Below, piece after piece: positions 1-6,345 of a stretch of DNA of 13,347 nt. The stretch covers positions 1 to 13,347 of the forward strand of contig JBCDBQ010000141.1 in the NCBI GenBank assembly GCA_039183375.1, written 5' to 3'. This DNA comes from Tectiglobus sp039183375 (GTDB taxonomy: Bacteria; Pseudomonadota; Alphaproteobacteria; Rhizobiales; Hyphomicrobiaceae). The notes under the pieces are model-generated. The model was not told where the DNA came from. It did no database searches and was given only the letters and a program-made list of their open reading frames with translations. A program made the position numbers and the translations under genes. Position 1 is the first letter of the stretch. Every line of letters begins with the position of its first letter.

Positions 1-182
1 CGCTTCACACCAATCCCGAGCAATTTCAATCTTGGGTTGTTGGTCTGGGGAAAATTTGTGGATAACACTTAAGCATGCCTACAGTCGCGATATGCGGATG
101 GGCAAAGCGAGTAAAACAAGTTCTTTTTAGTAGCTTGGTTTACTTAGTAAAGCATTCAACATCGTGGTGGAGTCTAGGTGTT
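1..182 (+). other. Upstream region of the pilin gene, no gene seen
   Basis: I see no convincing coding region here. The pilin frame stays open back to an ATG at 75, but that start has no ribosome binding site and would give an unusually long pilin leader, so I treat the stretch as untranslated. It contains a possible sigma70-type promoter (37-66), a 9-mer matching the DnaA-box consensus (57-65), a 13-base palindrome with an odd centre (TTTAC TTA GTAAA, 139-151) that could be an operator, and a purine-rich ribosome binding site (GGTGGAG, 166-172) ten bases before the pilin ATG. Confidence 0.5.
37..66 (+). promoter_or_regulatory. Possible sigma70-type promoter of the pilin gene
   Basis: TTGTTG (37-42) and GATAAC (61-66) are separated by 18 bases and would place transcription start near 73, about 110 bases before the pilin ATG. 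Each hexamer is only an approximate match to consensus, so this is a weak inference. The -10-like element overlaps the DnaA-box-like 9-mer at 57-65. Confidence 0.22.
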
Positions 183-398
183 ATGTTGAAGAGTATCAAA
201 ACCTCTATTGATCGTTTCTGCAAAGACGAGAGCGGTGCCGCTCTAATGGAATATTCTATCCTTATTGGAATTGTTTCAGCCACTGCAGTTGGCCTCGCAT
301 TTGGAGCCCGCGATTGGATTATCGCTCAGTGGACCGAGCTGCAAGGAGACTTGGCATCAACTCCGACAGCAATTGGGAATAATGCGGGCAATGATTAA
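183..398 (+). CDS. flp: Flp/Fap-type major prepilin (type IVc Tad pilus)
   Basis: A 71-residue prepilin, the expected subunit of the Tad pilus fibre. The leader is short and basic (Lys3, Lys6, Arg11, Lys14) and ends in Gly18. The mature protein would begin Ala-Ala-Leu-Met-Glu-Tyr, which puts Glu at +5 and Tyr at +6 as in Flp pilins, followed by a hydrophobic helix over about residues 21-42. After processing at Gly18/Ala19 it would be about 53 residues, normal for the family. I chose the ATG at 183 because GGTGGAG lies ten bases upstream and it gives a normal leader; the ATG at 75 would add 36 residues with no prepilin character. It is the first gene of the tad/cpa locus and is set apart from cpaB by 155 bases containing a strong hairpin. 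Known for the family: polymerises into adhesive bundled pili for surface attachment. Only one pilin copy is present here. Confidence 0.93.
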   Translation: MLKSIKTSIDRFCKDESGAALMEYSILIGIVSATAVGLAFGARDWIIAQWTELQGDLASTPTAIGNNAGND

Positions 399-477
399 TG
401 CCCGTAATTAGCTTTATGATCACTTGCCTGAAAACCTAAGAGTCAAGGCAAGATATCAACAAAGCCAGTTTTAAAAG

Positions 478-507
478 GGAAAACCAGATGTAGAAATCTG
501 GTTTTCC
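478..507 (+). terminator. Perfect 12-bp hairpin after the pilin gene (attenuator, weak terminator or mRNA-stabilising stem)
   Basis: GGAAAACCAGAT (478-489) and ATCTGGTTTTCC (496-507) pair perfectly around a 6-base loop. The stem lies 80 bases after the pilin stop and 46 bases before the cpaB start. No T-run directly follows the stem on the + strand (AAAATCG comes next), so it is not a textbook intrinsic terminator. On the - strand it is followed by CTTTT. The likely role, by inference, is to cap or stabilise an abundant short pilin mRNA while letting some transcription reach cpaB. Confidence 0.55.
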
Positions 508-553
508 AAAATCGCTTTCCTCTTCATTTTTATGCCTTTCGGGGTTTACGGTT

Positions 554-1651
554 ATGCGTTTGCGTTCAGTATTGTTGCTCGCCGCCGCTGCAACGTGTGC
601 CGGCATAGCGACGCTTCTCACGACGATGAGGGCACCAACGCCACCACAACAGGCTTCCGCGGGGCCGTCAAAGATTATCCAAGCCGAAACGAAGATGATC
701 GTTATTGCGCGTCAGGATTTGCCATTCGGGACAAGGCTTGATCGATCGATGCTGCAACAAGTGGCATGGCCGGCGAAGCTAATGCCAGCAGGAGCCTTTA
801 CAAACCTTGAAAGCCTTGTAGGAGCGGCTGGATCAAACAGAGCCAGAGTTGTTTTACGCCCCGTATCGAAGGGCGAACCTGTCTTGAAATCGAAGATATC
901 CAAGCCAGGCCAACGTCCATCGCTTGCAGGCGCTCTTGGTGGTGCAAAGTCTGCAGTTACAATTCGCGTCGATGACGTACAGGGAGTAGCTGGCTTCATC
1001 CAGCCCGACGACTTTGTTGACGTACTTCTAACGCGCAAGCTCCTCAGTGCATCAGCCGATCGAAACGCAACTGCAGAGGTCTTCACAGACGTTCTCTTAC
1101 AAAGCGTAAAGGTCTTGGCTGTTGACCAACGCTTTGTGCGCAGCAGTTCTGCAAAACCAGCGCGCGCAGTTACCCTTGAGGTCAATCAAGTTCAAGCCCA
1201 AAAGCTGGTTCTAGCATCCAGTGTCGGAAAACTCTCCCTGACCCTCAAGAATACTGACAACAAGTCCCATGATGCTCCCCGCCGGGTTAGCCTCGACGAT
1301 CTGCCCGGCACCAAACCTTCGGTCCAGAACGTGAAACCAGTTGCGCCCGATACCGCAGCGATTGAGACCGAAAAGGCAACCCTGCCCCAAGTGTCGATTG
1401 TACGCGGCGCGGGCAAGCGCCAAGTCTATGAAGTTCTTGAAGAACGCTCGTCGGTACGGGTGCTGAGGAGGTCCTACGTCGACTCCCCTGAGCAGACAGG
1501 AACCGACCAGACTCGCAGCTCCGGCATCATTGAGCTCGCTCCAACGAGCTCAGAGCCCCCTCGCGTTCGACGCCCACTCAACCCAGTTTCTGCCGAGGGC
1601 GCTACCCAAGCCCCCGCTCGACAGAACGCAACCATCGAACAACCGCAATGA
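554..1651 (+). CDS. cpaB: Flp pilus assembly protein CpaB (RcpC)
   Basis: A 365-residue periplasmic protein of the Tad apparatus, anchored by one N-terminal hydrophobic helix (residues 4-24). A SAF-type domain covers about 46-115 (VIARQDLPFGTRL at 50-62, then the KGEPVLKSKI region). The RcpC/CpaB domain follows at about 125-235, with the family hallmark Val-Asp-Asp-Val-Gln-Gly-Val-Ala-Gly-Phe-Ile-Gln-Pro-Asp-Asp at 139-153. Another typical segment, VSIVRGAGKRQVYEV, sits at 280-294. The last 70 residues are rich in Pro, Ser, Arg and Gln and look disordered, so the protein seems longer than many CpaB proteins. GGGG at 541-544 is a ribosome binding site nine bases before the ATG. The stop overlaps the cpaC start as ATGA, so the two are probably translationally coupled. 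Known role: works with the secretin in the periplasm and may help hold or gate the channel. Confidence 0.93.
   Translation: MRLRSVLLLAAAATCAGIATLLTTMRAPTPPQQASAGPSKIIQAETKMIVIARQDLPFGTRLDRSMLQQVAWPAKLMPAGAFTNLESLVGAAGSNRARVVLRPVSKGEPVLKSKISKPGQRPSLAGALGGAKSAVTIRVDDVQGVAGFIQPDDFVDVLLTRKLLSASADRNATAEVFTDVLLQSVKVLAVDQRFVRSSSAKPARAVTLEVNQVQAQKLVLASSVGKLSLTLKNTDNKSHDAPRRVSLDDLPGTKPSVQNVKPVAPDTAAIETEKATLPQVSIVRGAGKRQVYEVLEERSSVRVLRRSYVDSPEQTGTDQTRSSGIIELAPTSSEPPRVRRPLNPVSAEGATQAPARQNATIEQPQ
1531..1552 (+). repeat. 8-bp inverted repeat inside the 3' part of cpaB
   Basis: TGAGCTCG (1531-1538) and CGAGCTCA (1545-1552) are exact reverse complements around the 6-base loop CTCCAA. The stem would be stable in mRNA, about 95 bases before the cpaC start. 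It lies in the part of cpaB that encodes the disordered tail, where protein constraint is probably weak. It may be chance; no T-run follows. Confidence 0.3.
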
Positions 1652-3213
1652 CCCAATCCGTGTCAATCGAGACGAACAACTATGGTAATTCCAAAGTGCG
1701 GAAAGCTATTGCATCGATGGATTTCGTAACGGCTGGCTACGAAGTTAGAATCAACCGCAATAGGGCTGCTCAGCGCACATGTTTCTTTTCGCTGGTCGTG
1801 GCAATCTTTGCCGGCTTCCTAACTTTGGCCTATTCCACCACTTCCGAAGCTCGCTCTGCGGTTCGCAAAATCGTCTCCAATGGTCAGCTGATGGCACTTG
1901 AAATCGTCCATCACAAAGCCGAGACGCTGGAGTCAGACAACAACGTCGCTGAAATCTTGGTTGGAAATCCTGCGATAGCCGATGTAGTCGCTTTGACAAA
2001 CCGAAAGCTCTACGTACTCGGCAAGAAGATCGGCATGACAAGCGTCACTCTGCTTGGACAAGGCAAAAGCGTCATAGCTGTCTTGAATGTCAACGTCACG
2101 CACGACCTTCCTTATCTGCGTGATCGCTTGCGTAGCGTCCTGCCAAACACTGACATTCGCGTGCAAGCCGTCAATGGTGGAATTTTCCTCGCCGGTGTCG
2201 TTCCTAGCTCTCATGCGGTCGATCGCGCTATGAAGATAGCGCAGCAGATCGCGCCCAAAGCAGTCACCAATGGGCTAACCGTGCGCGGCTCACAGCAAGT
2301 CCAACTTGAGGTCCGCTTCATCGAAGCCAATCGCGAAGCATCTCGCGACATCTCGGTTGGATCTGATGTCGTGGGCACCGGTATCCTAGCCGCGACTGGC
2401 ATTAGTGCCATCGGCGGCGGAATTCCTCTGTTCGGTCTCGCTTCCAACAATACGCCGTTCGGCGTCGCCATCGCGCGCATTTTGGACAACGGCACCACGG
2501 CCGACGTCATTATTCAGGCGCTCGAAAGAAAAGGTCTCGCACGCCGTTTGGCCGAACCAAATCTCGTCGCGCAATCCGGTCAATCCGCTAGCTTTCTTGC
2601 AGGCGGAGAATTTCCGTTTCCTGTCCAATCGGACGAAGACACCATCTCGGTCGAATTCAAGAAATTCGGCGTCGGATTATCCTTTACACCCACTGTTCTC
2701 GGAGGCGGCTTGATTAATCTCGTGATCGAGCCGGAGGTGAGCGAATTGGATCCGTCCAGTTCGTTGCGTGTTGGCGGAGTTGAAATCCCAAGCCTCACTG
2801 TGCGCCGAGCCAAGACCACAATTGAACTGCGCGATGGCCAGAGTTTCGCTATGGCCGGATTGCTGCAGGCCAATAACTTCAAAAATCGTCGACAGCTTCC
2901 TTGGATCGGACAGGTACCAATACTTGGGGCACTCTTCGCAAGTTCATCTTTCCAGAAGCGTGAAACTGAACTCGTGATCATCGTGACACCACGGCTGGTT
3001 CGTCCCAAGAGACCAGGCCCCAAACAGGTTATCCGAACCCCCTTCGACACCCGCGTCTCAAGCAACGATGCAGAATTCTTTCTACGAGGCCAGACTGAAG
3101 TCAAGGTTGGCCGCCCCGAACCCTACACCGGCCACATTCTCCAACTCGCGAACGAGGAACCGGTTGGCACAGGAAGCAAAGCAGGAGCTAGGCGTGGTTC
3201 AAAGTATAGATAG
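1648..3213 (+). CDS. cpaC: Tad pilus outer-membrane secretin CpaC (RcpA)
   Basis: A 521-residue type II/III secretin that forms the outer-membrane channel for the pilus. A hydrophobic export signal lies at about 45-62, followed by Ala-Arg-Ser-Ala, a plausible cleavage zone near 67-72. The N-terminal pilus-secretin domain (about 72-150) is followed by a BON-like domain (about 151-205) and the secretin domain (about 215-455). Typical secretin motifs include LAEPNLVAQSGQSASFLAGGEFPFPV across 301-326, PWIGQVPILGALF at 418-430 and ELVIIVTPRLVRP at 441-453. The ATGA overlap with cpaB supports this start, but it leaves about 44 residues before the hydrophobic core, unusually long for a signal peptide. 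An alternative ATG at 1717 (preceded by CGGAAAG) would give 498 residues. Its 3' end overlaps the next gene by 20 bases. No lipobox is seen, so a partner lipoprotein may help it insert. Confidence 0.95.
   Translation: MTQSVSIETNNYGNSKVRKAIASMDFVTAGYEVRINRNRAAQRTCFFSLVVAIFAGFLTLAYSTTSEARSAVRKIVSNGQLMALEIVHHKAETLESDNNVAEILVGNPAIADVVALTNRKLYVLGKKIGMTSVTLLGQGKSVIAVLNVNVTHDLPYLRDRLRSVLPNTDIRVQAVNGGIFLAGVVPSSHAVDRAMKIAQQIAPKAVTNGLTVRGSQQVQLEVRFIEANREASRDISVGSDVVGTGILAATGISAIGGGIPLFGLASNNTPFGVAIARILDNGTTADVIIQALERKGLARRLAEPNLVAQSGQSASFLAGGEFPFPVQSDEDTISVEFKKFGVGLSFTPTVLGGGLINLVIEPEVSELDPSSSLRVGGVEIPSLTVRRAKTTIELRDGQSFAMAGLLQANNFKNRRQLPWIGQVPILGALFASSSFQKRETELVIIVTPRLVRPKRPGPKQVIRTPFDTRVSSNDAEFFLRGQTEVKVGRPEPYTGHILQLANEEPVGTGSKAGARRGSKYR
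3183..3187 (+). promoter_or_regulatory. Ribosome binding site that sets a GTG start
   Basis: AGGAG lies inside the end of cpaC, six bases before the GTG at 3194. It is the strongest start signal in this reading frame. It defines a normal-length lipoprotein signal peptide, whereas the ATG at 3068 would add 42 residues. Confidence 0.6.
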
Positions 3214-3541
3214 TCGACCAAGACGCAGTCTGAATTGGGCAGCCGCCATCAGTTTGTCCATTGTTCCAATGCTCTCGGCTTGCTCCACTGATGATGTCAA
3301 CAACTACCTCGGCTATGGCGACCGAGTCGTTCAAGACAGCGGCGATGCCAACGCGTCGAACCAAGCCTCGCAAACGATCGACCCGTGGTCCCCAGCAAGC
3401 CGGAACAACCAAATTGATCAAGATGGTCAACGCGCCCATATCGCTGTGCGTCGCTACGCGACTGATAAGGTCAAGAAACCCAGCGGATTGTCGAACCAAT
3501 CAACCGTTGTCAAAGACGGCTCTGGGGGAGTGGTCAAGTAA
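3194..3541 (+). CDS. Small lipoprotein in the cpaD position, function unknown
   Basis: A 115-residue protein with a basic N-terminus (Arg8, Arg10, Arg11), a hydrophobic stretch and the lipobox Leu-Ser-Ala-Cys ending at Cys30, so it should be a lipoprotein, probably of the outer membrane. The mature part is polar and has a recognisable core: Gly-Tyr-Gly-Asp-Arg-Val at 40-45, Ser-Gly-Asp-Ala at 49-52, QTIDPWSP at 60-67, then DGQRA and ARRY-like residues (AVRRYA at 82-87). From memory, short alphaproteobacterial proteins annotated as hypothetical share this pattern (an RD.V motif, GDA, N.A, a Trp-Pro region, GQRA and RY). It lacks the length (about 200 residues or more) and motifs I associate with CpaD, though it sits where cpaD is expected, between cpaC and cpaE. 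The start overlaps cpaC by 20 bases, so coupling is likely. Inference: an outer-membrane partner of the CpaC secretin. A degenerate CpaD is the main alternative. Confidence 0.75.
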   Translation: MVQSIDSRPRRSLNWAAAISLSIVPMLSACSTDDVNNYLGYGDRVVQDSGDANASNQASQTIDPWSPASRNNQIDQDGQRAHIAVRRYATDKVKKPSGLSNQSTVVKDGSGGVVK

Positions 3542-3696
3542 AGTAACCCAGATTCAATGTAACGCGAAAAATTTGCGAGATACGAAATATAGTACATCAC
3601 ACTACGCAGGGGGAGACATCAAAGCCAGTTGTGCGATGCCACGAACGACAAACACGATGGTGTTGTTCCAGGCTCAAAAACAAGACCTGTAACACT
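3542..3696 (+). other. Gap before cpaE with a misplaced strong ribosome binding site
   Basis: No clear gene lies in these 155 bases. AGGGGGAG (3608-3615) is a strong Shine-Dalgarno-like sequence, but the nearest starts, GTG 3631 and ATG 3636, are 15 and 20 bases away. The ATG at 3636 opens an 18-codon reading frame that stops at 3692, four bases before the cpaE ATG. The GTG at 3631 is in frame with cpaE and would add 22 residues. I see no convincing promoter hexamers; TATAGT at 3588-3593 lacks a matching -35 element. Confidence 0.45.
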
Positions 3697-4836
3697 ATGT
3701 CAAACGTCACCTTGATCAGTGAGAATAGCACCTTACAGCAGCACTTTCGCGCTGTTCTAGATGGGCGTCAATCATTCGAGTTTGTAGGGGTAGAAAATTC
3801 AGTCGCTAACGTTTCTGATGAACACTTCAAGCTCACTCAGTTCGACCTGCTCATCATCGACCTCGGACAAGACAGAGAAGACTCAATTTCGGCGATTGCC
3901 AAATTACGGAAGAACGGTGTGCGTAGTGCAATTGTGACAATATCCGATGATCTTGAGCAATCGGACGTTCGTGCTCTCTTGCATCTGAGAGCTTCAGACT
4001 GGTTGTCCATGGTCGACGGTCGCATGCCCACGAATGGTGAGATTATCGAAGCATCGCTAAAAGCTGTACGGGAAAATCCAAACGTCACGTTGTCCAAATC
4101 TTCAGCTCGGTGTCGTGCCTTTATGCCATGTGCAGGAGGTGTGGGCCAAACGGTGATCGCCGCCACACTCGGTCTATTATTGGCCCAAAAGCGCGATCAA
4201 CAACGAAGCGTTTGCCTCATTGATCTCAACTTTCAGTACAGCAAGGTGACTGACTACCTGGATCTAGAGCCGCGTCTCGATCTTAAGACGATCCAAAATG
4301 CACCCGACCGACTTGATGAGACGCTAATGGAAGTCATGCTGAGCAGGCACTCCAGCGGTCTTGCGGTCCTGGCCGCGCCCAGAAAGCGAGAGTTAGACAA
4401 CGCCCAAAAGCCGGAGCTTGTGTTGCAGCTGCTAAACGTCCTTTGCGAGATGTTCGATGAAGTTATCATTGATCTACCGGCGATGTGGCAGCCTTGGACC
4501 ATCGACCTTCTAGCCGGTTCTGATGAAATCAATCTCGTGACAGACTTCAGCGTGCCTGGCATTCGTCAAGCCAAAGAACTTCTCAGCACATTGCCCGACG
4601 TCCTTGCACAAGAAGTCAGAACAAGAGTGATCATTAATCGCTTCCGACGTCGCCTGTTTGGCGGTCATTTGCACAAGAACGATGCGAAAGACTCTCTGGG
4701 AGAAGCACTGGCGGGCTTCGTCACCGATGACTATGAGACGGTGCAGGAGGCCATCAACTTGGGACAGTTAGAAGATCTCGCTACGAGCTCCAGCAAGCTT
4801 GCGACAGAGATCAAACAGTTGGTCGGGGGGACATAG
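3697..4836 (+). CDS. cpaE: Tad pilus localisation protein CpaE (TadZ), MinD/ParA-like
   Basis: A 379-residue cytoplasmic protein. Residues 1-130 resemble a response-regulator receiver (beta-strand LLIIDL at 51-56, with Asp55 where the phospho-acceptor would be). Residues 140-379 are a MinD/ParA-type domain. The P-loop region reads Cys-Ala-Gly-Gly-Val-Gly-Gln-Thr (145-152), so both the signature lysine and the P-loop lysine are missing. Other CpaE landmarks remain: IDLNFQ at 175-180, the PDRLD...RHSSGLAVLAAP region at 203-228, and Walker-B-like VIIDLP at 256-261. Known role: TadZ/CpaE proteins mark the cell pole or assembly site for the pilus, and degenerate P-loops occur in the family. The ATG at 3697 gives the normal N-terminus but has a poor ribosome binding site; an in-frame GTG at 3631 would add a Cys-rich 22-residue extension that does not look like a CpaE N-terminus. 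Confidence 0.9.
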   Translation: MSNVTLISENSTLQQHFRAVLDGRQSFEFVGVENSVANVSDEHFKLTQFDLLIIDLGQDREDSISAIAKLRKNGVRSAIVTISDDLEQSDVRALLHLRASDWLSMVDGRMPTNGEIIEASLKAVRENPNVTLSKSSARCRAFMPCAGGVGQTVIAATLGLLLAQKRDQQRSVCLIDLNFQYSKVTDYLDLEPRLDLKTIQNAPDRLDETLMEVMLSRHSSGLAVLAAPRKRELDNAQKPELVLQLLNVLCEMFDEVIIDLPAMWQPWTIDLLAGSDEINLVTDFSVPGIRQAKELLSTLPDVLAQEVRTRVIINRFRRRLFGGHLHKNDAKDSLGEALAGFVTDDYETVQEAINLGQLEDLATSSSKLATEIKQLVGGT

Positions 4837-4939
4837 GAGAACCACCAACAAGCGGACTGAGTGGCATACGATGCTCATACATGCATCAGACATAAGACCT
4901 ACGGAACAAGCGGAAACTGCAAATTAGTGAGTTGCCAGC
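4837..4939 (+). other. Gap between cpaE and cpaF
   Basis: These 103 bases hold no gene. A 10-base direct repeat, AACAAGCGGA, occurs at 4847-4856 and 4905-4914 (58 bases apart). GATGC/GCATC form a small 5-bp inverted repeat between them. I see no convincing promoter or terminator. The ribosome binding site for cpaF is weak (GTGAG about ten bases before the ATG). Confidence 0.4.
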
Positions 4940-6343
4940 ATGCGATTTTTGAACAGACGGTCTAGCACGGCAAAAGATGACAGCAGGGTCCCTAATGGTG
5001 TTCTCGCTAACGAGCTCGCTAGTCTGGCTGCCAAGGAAGAAAAAGAGACCAAGCCGGCCGGTAGCGAGCTCCTGCATACCCCAGAATTCGTTGATGCAAA
5101 GATTCGTGTCCATTACCGCTTAATCGATGAACTCAATCTCTCTCAGATTGAAAAGATGGACAGAGCCGAACTACGCAACGAGGTGCACGGCTTTGTAGCC
5201 GATCATGTCGCCACGGAACGGCTGCCATTGAATTCACAGGAATTGGCAAGTTTCGTCGAAGAGGTCATAGACGAGCTAACGGGTCTGGGGCCGATCGAAC
5301 CTTTGCTCAAGGATAGCTCCATAACGGACATTCTGATCAATTCCTACGAGCACATCTACATTGAACGCGACGGTCAATTGGAACGTGTACCGATGCGTTT
5401 CAAGGACGACGCTCATGTCCTAAGGATCGTCAACAAAATCGTGTCAGCCGTTGGACGTCGCGTTGACGAGTCCCGACCAATGGTCGATGCGCGTTTGCAG
5501 GATGGCTCTCGTGTTAACGCAGCAATAGCACCAGTCGCTGTCGATGGCCCATTGGTCTCAATTCGTAAATTCTCACGCGAGACGTTCGATCTGGACACGC
5601 TGGTCCGCTTGGACTCCCTCAGTCTCAACATGGCAAAGCTGCTCTCCGAGATCGTACGAGGACGACTATCCGTGGTGATATCCGGCGGCACCGGCACCGG
5701 TAAGACGACACTGCTAAATGCAATGTCTCGTGCAATCTCTCCCAAGGAGCGTCTGATCACAATCGAAGATGCTGCCGAACTCCAACTTCAACAACCCCAT
5801 GTAGGGCGTCTCGAAACTCGTCCTCCATCAATTGAGGGCGATGGTGAGATACGTCAGCGCGAACTCGTTAAGAACGCTCTGCGGATGCGCCCTGACCGCA
5901 TCATCGTTGGCGAGGTGCGCGGTGAAGAAGCATTCGACATGCTCCAAGCCATGAGTACCGGCCACGAAGGTTCGATGACAACAATTCACGCGAATACTGC
6001 ACGAGATGCACTGACGCGGATCGAGCAAATGATAGGCCTATCCGGCTTCCCAATGTCCGAAGCCACAGTGCGATCGCAGATCGCCAGCGCTATCGACATC
6101 ATTGTCCAGGTTCAACGTTTTCCTGATGGAAAGAGGCGCGTTACAAGCATCTCCGAAATTGTCGGCCTGGAAGAGATGACGATTCAAATGCAGGAACTAT
6201 TCCGATTCGAGCAAACATCAACGACGGATGACGGAAGAGTACTCGGAGATTTCCACGCAACCGGATTGCGACCCGTCTTCCTCGACAAACTGCGCGTCGC
6301 AGGCGCAACAATAGATGACCAGGTTTTCCACCCGGGACGATAG
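4940..6343 (+). CDS. cpaF: Tad pilus assembly ATPase CpaF (TadA)
   Basis: A 467-residue secretion ATPase of the VirB11/GspE superfamily, which drives pilus assembly (and, in described Tad systems, retraction) from the cytoplasmic face. The N-terminal helical region (about 50-240) carries the CpaF-type PLLKDSSITDILIN segment (121-134). All catalytic motifs are present: Walker A GGTGTGKT (249-256), Asp box TIEDAAEL (274-281), Walker-B-like IIVGEVRG with Glu325 (321-328), and His box TTIHAN with His350 (347-352). The VNAAIAP segment (192-198) and GRLSVVISG (241-249) also match the family. The first 45 residues are charged and variable. Length is normal. It is followed after two bases by tadB, so cpaF-tadB-tadC form a tight block. 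With intact ATPase motifs, this is the sole apparent energy source in the locus, in contrast to CpaE. Confidence 0.97.
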   Translation: MRFLNRRSSTAKDDSRVPNGVLANELASLAAKEEKETKPAGSELLHTPEFVDAKIRVHYRLIDELNLSQIEKMDRAELRNEVHGFVADHVATERLPLNSQELASFVEEVIDELTGLGPIEPLLKDSSITDILINSYEHIYIERDGQLERVPMRFKDDAHVLRIVNKIVSAVGRRVDESRPMVDARLQDGSRVNAAIAPVAVDGPLVSIRKFSRETFDLDTLVRLDSLSLNMAKLLSEIVRGRLSVVISGGTGTGKTTLLNAMSRAISPKERLITIEDAAELQLQQPHVGRLETRPPSIEGDGEIRQRELVKNALRMRPDRIIVGEVRGEEAFDMLQAMSTGHEGSMTTIHANTARDALTRIEQMIGLSGFPMSEATVRSQIASAIDIIVQVQRFPDGKRRVTSISEIVGLEEMTIQMQELFRFEQTSTTDDGRVLGDFHATGLRPVFLDKLRVAGATIDDQVFHPGR

Positions 6344-6345
6344 TC

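Noticed and set aside
75..182. N-terminal extension of the pilin to an ATG at 75
   Set aside because: No ribosome binding site before it, and the 36 extra residues would make an abnormal prepilin leader; ATG 183 has a good signal and gives a normal Flp protein.
712..1185. 157-codon frame on the - strand opposite cpaB
   Set aside because: Shadow of the real gene: no ribosome binding site, no recognisable protein features, and cpaB on the other strand is certain.
2580..3104. 174-codon frame on the - strand opposite cpaC
   Set aside because: Composition (Ser, Arg, Pro rich) is that of an antisense shadow of the secretin domain; no family resemblance.
3068..3193. Upstream start for the small lipoprotein inside cpaC
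   Set aside because: It would add 42 residues before the signal peptide; the GTG at 3194 has AGGAG six bases upstream.
170..3555. GANTC sites (170, 440, 3551) in the gaps as possible CcrM methylation control
   Set aside because: About two to three are expected by chance in this much non-coding sequence, so there is no enrichment.
460..3630. Shared 11-mer CAAAGCCAGTT at 460-470 and 3620-3630
   Set aside because: Many 11-base matches between two positions are expected by chance in 13 kb, and the flanks do not match.
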